A DNA stretch of 7,174 nucleotides from Planctomycetota bacterium (GCA_021160625.1 JAGHCE010000036.1:1-7174); one strand, 5' to 3'; shown: positions 1 through 6,037, counted from the stretch's first letter. Numbers and translations: made by a program. Notes: generated from the letters alone by a model not told the origin.

Positions 1-283
1 CGCCGAAGACGTGTTTTCTGCCGGAGCCGCCCAACAAAAGCGCGGGCGCTCCCCTGGCACCCTTCGTCGGGTCGAGGGAAAACCCCGGCGCCTGCTGGTC
101 ACGCGGCCACCAGCGCCGCCAGCCGCCCTCCGTCTGCGATGAATTCCACTTGATGAGGTTTACCCCGGCCGCCACGGAGCGCTCGGCGCGCGCCCTCTCC
201 ATTCGCTGCTCGAGCGTCGTTTGCGCCCCCGCCGCACCCACCAGCAGGACCATCATCAGTAGTGAAAAAAGCCACCGCCTCAT
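1..283 (-). CDS. Secreted protein of unknown function, N-terminal part (runs off the window)
   Basis: An open frame of 94 complete codons starts at the ATG at 283-281 and reaches the window edge without a stop. It begins with a textbook Sec signal peptide: Met-Arg-Arg-Trp, a hydrophobic core (LFSLLMMVLLVG) and an AAGA|Q cleavage site after about residue 20. The visible mature part is hydrophilic: TTLEQRMERARAERSV, then a Trp-rich stretch (GGWRRWWPRDQQ at about residues 54-65) and a Gly/Pro-rich segment. I do not recognise a domain in it. The start is supported by a strong Shine-Dalgarno GGAGGG six bases upstream and by a sigma70-like promoter about 80 bases upstream. It lies 225 nt downstream of the permease gene, on the same strand and with its own promoter, so it is probably a separate transcription unit. 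An overlapping frame at 317-99 lacks these signals and is a shadow. Existence is well supported; function is unknown. Confidence 0.75.
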   Translation of the reverse strand, partial: MRRWLFSLLMMVLLVGAAGAQTTLEQRMERARAERSVAAGVNLIKWNSSQTEGGWRRWWPRDQQAPGFSLDPTKGARGAPALLLGGSGRKHVFG

Positions 284-289
284 AGCAGT

Positions 290-295
290 CCCTCC
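290..295 (-). promoter_or_regulatory. Shine-Dalgarno site of the secreted-protein gene
   Basis: GGAGGG on the minus strand, with six bases between it and the ATG at 283-281. This is the best ribosome binding site in the window and fixes the start that gives a complete signal peptide. Confidence 0.75.
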
Positions 296-361
296 AACGT
301 ATGTCAAAACCGCGCATCCAAGGCCCATAAAACGCCGGCCCTCGCAGAATAGCGGCATATT

Positions 362-390
362 ATCATACAGCCGGCGGCTTGGCGTGGCAA
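362..390 (-). promoter_or_regulatory. Predicted sigma70-type promoter for the secreted-protein gene
   Basis: Minus strand: -35 element TTGCCA at 390-385, a 17-base spacer, and -10 element TATGAT at 367-362. Each hexamer differs from consensus (TTGACA, TATAAT) at one position and the spacing is optimal. Transcription would start near 355, giving a leader of about 70 nt before the ATG at 283. The 9-bp inverted repeat at 421-440 ends about 30 bp upstream of the -35 element, where an activator or other regulator could bind; that is only a suggestion from position. Sigma70 consensus rules may not hold exactly in this phylum, so this is a prediction from sequence only. Confidence 0.55.
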
Positions 391-420
391 GACCGGTCGT
401 GGCGCATATATCACTGGTAG

Positions 421-440
421 GGGCGCGATTTATCGCGCCC
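421..440. repeat. Perfect 9-bp inverted repeat (possible REP-like element, attenuator or operator)
   Basis: GGGCGCGATTTATCGCGCCC is a perfect palindrome: nine base pairs around a two-base centre as DNA, or an eight-pair stem with a four-base loop as RNA. It lies 68 bases after the permease stop and about 30 bases upstream of the predicted -35 element of the next gene. No T-run follows on either strand, so it is not a classical intrinsic terminator, although it could block 3' exonucleases. Short extragenic palindromes starting with GTAGGGGC are, from general knowledge, dispersed in several bacterial genomes. The flank here reads GGTAGGGGCGCG, which suggests that kind of element, but copy number cannot be judged from one window. 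Confidence 0.6.
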
Positions 441-462
441 GCGGAAGGTCAAATGATTGCCT

Positions 463-475
463 CGGGCAACGCCCG
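463..475. repeat. Small GC-rich inverted repeat downstream of the operon
   Basis: CGGGC-AAC-GCCCG forms a five-pair stem with a three-base loop, 34 bases after the permease stop. Together with the larger palindrome it may form the 3' end structure of the operon transcript. There is no U-run, so a termination role is unproven, and a stem this short can occur by chance in GC-rich DNA. Confidence 0.3.
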
Positions 476-508
476 TGGCCCCCGCATCAGGGGGGGGCGG
501 GAGGTGGA

Positions 509-1780
509 TTACTCGTGCCTGAGCGCTTCGACGGGGTCCATATAAGCGGCCTTCCAGGCGGGGTAGATGCCGAAGATGATCCCGACCGCGGCGGAGATAC
601 CGAAGGCGAGGACGACCGAAAACGCCGTGACGACCGTATCGTAGCCTGCGTAACCGGTGACGGTTTTGGCTCCAAGCGCTCCGGGGGCTATGCCGGTTAT
701 CCCCCCGAAGAGCGACAGCACAACGGTTTCCACGAGGAACTGGACGATTATATCGCGCCTCTTGGCGCCCAGGGCCCTTCTTATGTTTATCTCGTGCGTG
801 CGTTCCGTGACGCTCGCCAGCATTATGTTCATAATCCCTATGCCGCCGACCAGGAGCGATACGCCGGCGATGGAACCCATTACGACGTTCCAGATTCGCT
901 CATGCTGCTTGGCCTGCAGCAGGAGGTCGAGCGGCACCTTTTCCACGTAGTCCTGTTTCTCGTGGTTTTTTTTCAGTATCGCCTCGATGACCTTCGCCAC
1001 TTCCGTGACGGACTCCTTATCCTCGGCCTGGACTATCACCTCGTCGAGCTCCAGCCGGCTCACCTCGCGGTAGCCTGTCTCCATCCTGATGGAAAGTGTC
1101 CCGTAAGCGGCCAGCGCCGTCGTAAAGGGGATGTATATGTCCCGGTCGAGGTCGGCGGCGCTGGCGCTCTTGCCCCCTTCGCCCCTGGGCTCCATCACGC
1201 CGACGATCTCGAAGAGTTCGCTGCCGATCCTGAGGCATTTACCCATCGGGTCCTCAAGCGGGAAAAGCTCTCGTCTGACACCTTGCGTGATGACCGCCAC
1301 TTTCGCACGGTCCTCGATATCACGCGACACCAGGAACCGGCCGCGGGCCGGCTTGAAGTTCATCACTTCCGCGTACGCGGGCTCGGTTCCCAGAACCCGC
1401 GTCGTCATAAGCTTGCGCCCTACGAAAACGTCCTGCCTCACGTCCCTGCCGGCCACCACGCGCGTTACCTTCGGAACCGTCTCCCGGATGAGTTTGAGGT
1501 CTTTGAACGTCAACCCGTACTCAGAGACGTATGTCCCCTCCTTCGTCGACGCCTGCTGTTCCTGCGGGGGCTTGCGGCTCCAGGTAACGATGTTCCTGAT
1601 GCCCAGCATCTCGATCTGGGAAAGGGCCTTGCGCTTGGAACCCTCGCCGATGGCCAGCATCGAAATGACCGCCCCGACGCCGAAGACGATCCCCAGCATA
1701 GTGAGGCCGCTGCGCAGCTTGTACCTCGAAAGGTCCCTCGCGCCAAGGTAGACCATCTCTGCTGCGTTTGAACCGAGCAC
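509..1780 (-). CDS. MacB/FtsX-type ABC transporter permease
   Basis: Inner-membrane subunit of the pump, 423 residues. The layout is that of MacB/LolCE-type permeases: a first membrane helix at about 26-46 (SGLTMLGIVFGVGAVISML), a large periplasmic MacB core domain at about 47-295, then three helices at about 298-320, 345-372 and 385-408. Family signatures are the cytoplasmic coupling segment after helix 2 (ERTHEINIRRALGAKRRDI, about 326-344) and the C-terminal YPAWKAAYMDPVEALRHE. Such permeases are mechanotransmitters: ATP-driven motion is passed through the membrane to push periplasmic substrate through the adaptor and TolC. The assigned start is GTG at 1780, immediately after the ATPase stop (TGA at 1783-1781), with GGGGG seven bases upstream inside the ATPase gene; an ATG eight codons later (1756) is possible. 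In Escherichia coli the ATPase and permease are one MacB chain; here they are separate, and dimerisation is expected. The periplasmic domain has one Cys (182). It is the last gene of the operon. Confidence 0.93.
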   Translation of the reverse strand: MLGSNAAEMVYLGARDLSRYKLRSGLTMLGIVFGVGAVISMLAIGEGSKRKALSQIEMLGIRNIVTWSRKPPQEQQASTKEGTYVSEYGLTFKDLKLIRETVPKVTRVVAGRDVRQDVFVGRKLMTTRVLGTEPAYAEVMNFKPARGRFLVSRDIEDRAKVAVITQGVRRELFPLEDPMGKCLRIGSELFEIVGVMEPRGEGGKSASAADLDRDIYIPFTTALAAYGTLSIRMETGYREVSRLELDEVIVQAEDKESVTEVAKVIEAILKKNHEKQDYVEKVPLDLLLQAKQHERIWNVVMGSIAGVSLLVGGIGIMNIMLASVTERTHEINIRRALGAKRRDIIVQFLVETVVLSLFGGITGIAPGALGAKTVTGYAGYDTVVTAFSVVLAFGISAAVGIIFGIYPAWKAAYMDPVEALRHE

Positions 1781-2458
1781 TCAGTTTCCCCCATCCACGA
1801 CCGCGCCGTCCATAAGCTGGACGATCCTGTCGCCCTGCTCGGCGAGGTCCCGGTCGTGAGTAACAAGTAAAATCGTCCTGCCCGAGCGGTGCAGTTGTTT
1901 GAAGACCTCCATAATCTCCCCGCCTGTCTTCGAGTCGAGGTTCCCGGTAGGCTCGTCGGCCAGCAGTATTACGGGATCATTGACGAGTGCCCTGGCAATC
2001 GCCGCCCTCTGGCATTGCCCGCCGGAAAGCTCGCGGGGAAGGTGCGCCGCACGATCGGAAAGGCCCACGCGGTCAATCGCCTCGAGCGCCTTCCGGCGCC
2101 GCTGGCCGCGGCTTATGCCCCTGTAGAAGAGCGGCACCTCGGTGTTTTCCAGGACGCTCAACTGCTCTATGAGGTCGAACGACTGGAAGATAAAGCCGAT
2201 TTCCCTGTTGCGGATGTCGCTTAGCGAATCGTCGCTTGCGAGGCTGACGTCCTGGCCGTTCAAGGTGTAATGCCCGCTGGTCGGCCGGTCGAGGCAGCCC
2301 AGAATCGCCAGAAGCGTGCTCTTGCCGGAGCCCGACGGCCCCATAATCGAGACGAATTCACCCCTGGCGAAGTCGAGGGAGACCCCCGCAAGGGCCTTGA
2401 CCGCCACGTCCTTCATCTGGTAGGTCTTGTCAATGTCCCGGAGCTCGACTAACGCCAC
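1781..2458 (-). CDS. MacB/LolD-type ABC transporter ATP-binding protein
   Basis: Cytoplasmic ATPase of 225 residues, the usual LolD/MacB nucleotide-binding-domain length. All motifs are intact: Walker A GPSGSGKST (40-48), Q-loop Gln92 (FIFQSFDL), signature LSGGQ (144-148), Walker B ILLADE (164-169) with catalytic Glu169, D-loop NLDS (173-176) and H-loop His201 (LLVTHD). The residue after LSGGQ is Cys149, where the family usually has Gln (LSGGQQQR). It would dimerise under the permease encoded next and power export. The start is GTG at 2458, overlapping the end of adaptor B by 10 nt, with GGGGGG eight bases upstream; no other start keeps the N-terminal ALVELRDIDKTY beta-strand. The gene ends directly before the permease GTG, implying coupled, equimolar translation. 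The 'EFVSIMGPSGSGKSTLL' and 'FQSFDLIEQLSVLENTEVPLFYRG' stretches are typical of the MacB rather than the drug-exporter branch. Confidence 0.95.
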   Translation of the reverse strand: MALVELRDIDKTYQMKDVAVKALAGVSLDFARGEFVSIMGPSGSGKSTLLAILGCLDRPTSGHYTLNGQDVSLASDDSLSDIRNREIGFIFQSFDLIEQLSVLENTEVPLFYRGISRGQRRRKALEAIDRVGLSDRAAHLPRELSGGQCQRAAIARALVNDPVILLADEPTGNLDSKTGGEIMEVFKQLHRSGRTILLVTHDRDLAEQGDRIVQLMDGAVVDGGN

Positions 2459-4035
2459 AGCGGTTTCCCCCCAGGGCCGGAGGTCTCTTCTTCGTCGGCC
2501 TTTTTGGCCGGTACCCTGTCGCCGATCCGCACCGTCTGCCCTTCGCCCAGGCCCTCCAATATCTCGACGTACTTTTCACTGGCCCGCCCCGTTTTCACCT
2601 CCCGGGGCTTGCGGGTGCCGTCGGCGACCACGTAACAGATCTTGTGGTCCCCCTCGGTGAAAACCGCCCCCACCGGCACGTAGAGCGCATCGGGAATCCT
2701 GTCCATTACGATCTCCACGTCACAGGACATCCCGGATTTGAGCCTTTCGTCCTGCCCGTCGAGTTTCGCCTCGACGCCGAAGTACTTCCACTTTTCCCCT
2801 CGCCACCAGCTCTTCGTCCTGGAACTCTGGTCGATTCTCGAAACCGTCCCCCGGATAACGACGCCGGGCAGCGCTTCCACCGTCACCAATACCTCCTGGC
2901 CCACCTTGCACTTGTATAGGTCCATCTCCAGAATCCGTGTCTCGATTATCATCACGGACGTGTCGGGTATGGTGAAAAGCGTTGTGCCTCTCCAGATGTT
3001 GGCGCCGACGGTTATTCGTTCACGCTCCCATGGCCGGGAGGGGTTCCCGTAGAGAACCGCGCCGTCAACGGGCGCCTTTATTTCCTCGAGGGCATTAAGT
3101 TGTTCCTTGCATTCGTTGTAGCTACGCTCGTTGCGCTTGAAGACAAGATTCGCCGTTCGAATACGGGTATCCGCCTCGAGAATGGCCGATTTTGCCTCCA
3201 TTTTCGTCCGCAGAAGGGCGTCCCACGTGCTACGGACAGAGGTCTCCTTCTGCGCGAGCTCCTGCGGGTAGGTGTAGCGGCGCAGGATTTCGTACGAGAG
3301 CCGCGCGGATTCGAGACTGCGCCTGGCCTCTTCCACCTTGAGTTTGTCCTCGTCATAGTTGTTCTGCGTGACGAAGCCCTTTTCCAGGAGCTTGTCGAGC
3401 CCCTCGAAATTGGTCTCGGCCCGCTCGAGCTCGGTCTCGGCCTTAGTGATCTTGAGGCTCGCGTCGCGGAATTTCTGGTACACCTGCCCCTTGGCGGGAG
3501 CGGCGGGGCCGTCGTAGGCGGCTTCGTCAAGGAAACCTTTCTCGTCGAGATTGACTGTTCCGTAGATTTCCTTGTCCGTGGTCGCCTGCTGGAAGGCGAA
3601 CTCGGCCGATGCCAGCTTCGTTTCCAGCCCGGCCTCTTTCACCTTTTTCGACTCCGTGGCATCCGTGATCCTGGTCCGCGAGTTTTCCAGGTTCATTTCG
3701 TACCGGTCCATCTGGTTTTTGAGATTCTTGTCCTCACACTTCGCCAGGGTGTCGCCCTTCTTGACCTGGGTGCCTTCCGGTATCAGCCACGTTATCCTTG
3801 TCTGCCACCCCCCCTTGTCGAGGGTTACCTTGACGGAGTTCTTCGCCTGGATTCGTCCAGTGGTCTCTATGCTCATCACCAGCTCACCGCGCACGACGGG
3901 AGCAGTTTCCTCAACGATGTCGCCCGTGGTGGACTTTCCCTTGCCGGGGAGAAAAACCACTCCCAGCCCCGCCGCCACAACCACGATCGCCCCAATCACG
4001 ATCCAGCGCCGGCCTTTCCCCTTGCGATGCGCCAT
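2449..4035 (-). CDS. HlyD/MacA-type periplasmic adaptor B (second adaptor)
   Basis: 528-residue membrane-fusion protein linking the ABC permease to the TolC duct. The order is: short basic cytoplasmic N-terminus, one membrane anchor at about 11-29 (WIVIGAIVVVAAGLGVVFL), first lipoyl half at about 65-105, a long coiled-coil hairpin at about 105-318, second lipoyl half at about 319-350 (IKAPVDGAVLYG), beta-barrel at about 360-445 and membrane-proximal domain at about 447-508 (LYVPVGAVFTEG). A short hydrophilic tail ends in PLWR. The ATG at 4035 is chosen because it places a positively charged start before the anchor and has AGG (4044-4042) six bases upstream. The frame stays open upstream to 4422, but that extension is an antisense-like Arg/Lys/Pro-rich reading of the low-complexity tail of adaptor A. 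It is a divergent tandem paralogue of adaptor A, seven bases away, sharing an unusual hairpin insertion and two cysteines. Confidence 0.93.
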   Translation of the reverse strand: MAHRKGKGRRWIVIGAIVVVAAGLGVVFLPGKGKSTTGDIVEETAPVVRGELVMSIETTGRIQAKNSVKVTLDKGGWQTRITWLIPEGTQVKKGDTLAKCEDKNLKNQMDRYEMNLENSRTRITDATESKKVKEAGLETKLASAEFAFQQATTDKEIYGTVNLDEKGFLDEAAYDGPAAPAKGQVYQKFRDASLKITKAETELERAETNFEGLDKLLEKGFVTQNNYDEDKLKVEEARRSLESARLSYEILRRYTYPQELAQKETSVRSTWDALLRTKMEAKSAILEADTRIRTANLVFKRNERSYNECKEQLNALEEIKAPVDGAVLYGNPSRPWERERITVGANIWRGTTLFTIPDTSVMIIETRILEMDLYKCKVGQEVLVTVEALPGVVIRGTVSRIDQSSRTKSWWRGEKWKYFGVEAKLDGQDERLKSGMSCDVEIVMDRIPDALYVPVGAVFTEGDHKICYVVADGTRKPREVKTGRASEKYVEILEGLGEGQTVRIGDRVPAKKADEEETSGPGGKPLWR

Positions 4036-4042
4036 ACCTGAC

Positions 4043-6037
4043 CTACCCGTCGTCTTTCTGCGTCTTGGCCAAATTGCTCCCCGATTCGGAGGTGCCTTCC
4101 TTGCCAGGGGCAGTCTTCTTCGCCGCGCCATCGGCCTCCTGGTCCTTGTCGTTCTTCCCGGCCTCCTCGGCCTTTGTACCCTTCTCAACCGCTTCGGCCT
4201 TCTCGGCCTTTTCGCTCTGCTCGGGCTTGCGGGCCTCTTCAATCTTCCCGGCCTCTTCGGCCCCTTCGGTCTCCTTAATCGCCTCAGTCTCCTCGGCCTT
4301 TTCAGTCTTCTCAGACGTTTCGGCCTCCGGGCTTTCCCCGGCTTCTTCAGCCTTCTCGGCCCCTTCAACCTCCTCCGCCTTTTCGGCCTTTTCAGCTTCT
4401 TCAGGCTTTTCGGCCTCTGCACTCTTATCGGGCTTGGCGCTCTTCGGGGGCTTTGCCTCGGCCTTATCGGTCTTGTCCGCGGCTGCGGGCGTCACACTGT
4501 AGAGCAGGACATCCTCGCCTTCGTCAAGCCCCTGGGTGATTTCCACGTAGATGTCGTTGTCCTGCCCCACTTTCACGGGGCGTTCCTGGATTGTCTTGCC
4601 GGTGGTCACGTAGCAGACGTCCCGGCCCTCGCGCTTGAAAACCGCGTTGACGGGGACGTAGAGAACGTCGTGGAGCGCATCCACCGTTATCCGGACGTTG
4701 CAGCTCATCCCCGGCCTCATCCGCTCCTCGGTGGTCTCCAGCGAGACCTCCACGTCGAAGCTCTTCGACTCGCTCGACATAAACCAGCGCCGTCCCGTGG
4801 AGGCGACGCTCGCCACCCTCGTGACCTCTCCGGCAATCTCCAGGTCGGCTAAGGCTGCGAGCTCGACGGTCGCCTTCTGCCCGACCTTGACCTTGTTTAC
4901 GTCCTTTTCCAGCACCTTCGTCGCCGCCATCATTTTCGAGACCCTCGGCAGCGTGATTATGACCCTGCCTCGGTACACCTTTCCGCCCACTTTTATACTG
5001 TCGCGTTCCCAGGGATTGCTCTCCGCGCCGTAGAGAACCAGGCCCTCTTCGGGCGCCGTGATGGTCATCTTGGAAAGCTCCTCTTTCGTTTCTTCCAGGT
5101 GCTCGCCGTTCTTCTCGTTGATCCGCCGGGACTGCGCTATGGAAGCCTCTTTCTGGGCCATCTGCGCCTTGGCGGAGAGCTCGGCCTGCTTGAGAGAGCC
5201 CCTGGCCTTCTCGACGTCGGCATCCAGGCCGGCCATCCTTGCAGGGTACGTATATTTCCTCAAGAGCGCGTGTGCGAGCCTCGCCGATTCGAGGCCCCTC
5301 TCGGCCTCCTCGACGGCAAGTTCGGCATTTAGAAAATCATTCCGGGTTACGTAACCCTTCGCCGCAAGTTCGTCCATACCCTTGAAATCACGCTGGGCCT
5401 TCTCAAGCCCGGTCGTCCGGCGCATTATTTCAAGCTCGGCGTCCCTGAATTGCTGGTACGCCTCGCACTTTTCCGGCGCATCGTCGGATGAATAGGCCTC
5501 GTCGTCCAGAAAGCCGTTCTCATCCAGCGCGACGGTGCCGTATTTTTCCCTTGTCTTCTCGGCGTTTTCGAGCCCCAGGCGGGCATTTGAAATGCTCGTG
5601 GCGTTGGTGAGCTCCTGTATCTTCTTGCCCTCCTCGGCCTGGATGAGTCTCGCCTTGGAGTTTTCCAGCTCGATCTCCTGGCTCGTGAGCTTGTCTTCGA
5701 GCTGCGACGAGTCGAGCTTCACCAGGAGGTCGCCTTCCTTGACGCGGCTGCCCTCCTCGGCCAGCTCCACAATCGTCGCCTCGCCGCTTATCTCAGCCAT
5801 TATCTTGATGGGGTCCTTGGTCTGGAGGTCACCGGTCTGGTGTATGGTTATGTCCAGGTCGCCCCGCCGGACCGCAAACGTCGCGCGGCTCTTTTCCTCC
5901 CCCTTGCCGCTTCCCGAACGCCTGATCAGGAAACCCGCTCCCAGAGCCACGACGACCGCCGCCACAACCACGACAATCACCCGGACCAGGCCGCCGCCGC
6001 CCGCATCCACCGTTTTCGTCTGGTCATTCAATGCCAT
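4043..6037 (-). CDS. HlyD/MacA-type periplasmic adaptor A with long Ala/Glu/Lys-rich C-terminal tail
   Basis: 664-residue membrane-fusion protein. A membrane anchor lies at about 17-37 (Val/Ala-rich after GGGGLVRV). It is followed by the first lipoyl half (about 75-112, EISGEATIVELAEEGSRVKEG), a coiled-coil hairpin of about 210 residues (112-325), second lipoyl half (about 326-350, ITAPEEGLVLYG), beta-barrel (about 365-452) and membrane-proximal domain (about 455-515, LYVPVNAVFKREG). After residue 516 comes a 148-residue charged tail without any aromatic residue or cysteine, absent from ordinary MacA/HlyD proteins, which are about 370-480 residues long. Topology puts the tail in the periplasm. 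The ATG at 6037 overlaps the end of the TolC gene by 10 nt and has AAAGGGG just upstream. Adaptors of this type form hexameric funnels that dock on TolC by the hairpin tips. Sequence resemblance to adaptor B along the whole body suggests an old tandem duplication; B lacks the tail. Confidence 0.93.
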   Translation of the reverse strand: MALNDQTKTVDAGGGGLVRVIVVVVAAVVVALGAGFLIRRSGSGKGEEKSRATFAVRRGDLDITIHQTGDLQTKDPIKIMAEISGEATIVELAEEGSRVKEGDLLVKLDSSQLEDKLTSQEIELENSKARLIQAEEGKKIQELTNATSISNARLGLENAEKTREKYGTVALDENGFLDDEAYSSDDAPEKCEAYQQFRDAELEIMRRTTGLEKAQRDFKGMDELAAKGYVTRNDFLNAELAVEEAERGLESARLAHALLRKYTYPARMAGLDADVEKARGSLKQAELSAKAQMAQKEASIAQSRRINEKNGEHLEETKEELSKMTITAPEEGLVLYGAESNPWERDSIKVGGKVYRGRVIITLPRVSKMMAATKVLEKDVNKVKVGQKATVELAALADLEIAGEVTRVASVASTGRRWFMSSESKSFDVEVSLETTEERMRPGMSCNVRITVDALHDVLYVPVNAVFKREGRDVCYVTTGKTIQERPVKVGQDNDIYVEITQGLDEGEDVLLYSVTPAAADKTDKAEAKPPKSAKPDKSAEAEKPEEAEKAEKAEEVEGAEKAEEAGESPEAETSEKTEKAEETEAIKETEGAEEAGKIEEARKPEQSEKAEKAEAVEKGTKAEEAGKNDKDQEADGAAKKTAPGKEGTSESGSNLAKTQKDDG
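4046..4489 (-). repeat. Low-complexity tail region of adaptor A (imperfect Ala-Glu-Lys repeats)
   Basis: Codons 517-664 of adaptor A are built from irregular runs such as AEKAEKAEE, EAGESPEAE and SEKTEKAEE. On the plus strand this appears as repeated CTCGGCCTTTTCGGCC-like units. I count about 45 acidic and 27 basic residues, many alanines, and no Phe, Tyr, Trp or Cys. It is expected to be disordered or an extended charged helix. The DNA is minisatellite-like and may vary in length between strains. The other five frames through it give long spurious ORFs, for example a Leu/Phe/Gly-rich one on the plus strand. Confidence 0.8.

Larger units (their letters stand above)
284..508. other. Intergenic region between the efflux operon and the secreted-protein gene
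   Basis: This is the only real non-coding stretch in the window. Read on the minus strand it holds, in order after the permease stop: an 8-base C homopolymer (G on the plus strand, 490-497), a small inverted repeat (475-463), a larger perfect inverted repeat (440-421), a sigma70-like promoter (390-362), an approximately 70-nt leader and a Shine-Dalgarno site. I find no convincing small ORF, tRNA or riboswitch. No intrinsic terminator with a U-run is visible. Confidence 0.7.

Noticed and set aside
99..317. 72-codon minus-strand frame overlapping the start of the secreted-protein gene
   Set aside because: No signal peptide, no ribosome binding site and Gly/Arg-rich random composition; the overlapping frame starting at 283 has all of these signals.
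421..475. Rho-independent terminator of the efflux operon
   Set aside because: Both inverted repeats lack a following T-run on either strand, so I list them only as inverted repeats.
490..497. Run of eight G as a possible phase-variation tract
   Set aside because: It lies 11 bases past the permease stop codon and upstream of no promoter element, so slippage would not change a protein or an obvious regulatory spacing.
515..1771. 418-codon open frame on the plus strand opposite the permease
   Set aside because: It mirrors the permease gene almost end to end, has no recognisable domain and arises because GC-rich codons leave few stops in the opposite frame.
4036..4422. Upstream extension of adaptor B by 129 Arg/Lys/Pro-rich codons
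   Set aside because: It is an out-of-frame reading of the adaptor A tail. The ATG at 4035 gives a normal adaptor N-terminus with membrane anchor and a Shine-Dalgarno site.
4046..4489. Tandem repeats as a CRISPR array
   Set aside because: The units are short, irregular, lack spacers and stay in frame as Ala/Glu/Lys codons at the end of a gene.
3572..4852. 426-codon plus-strand frame rich in Leu, Phe and Gly that looks like a membrane protein
   Set aside because: The hydrophobic repeats are the antisense of the Ala/Glu/Lys tail of adaptor A, and the frame runs across the boundary between two well-supported genes.
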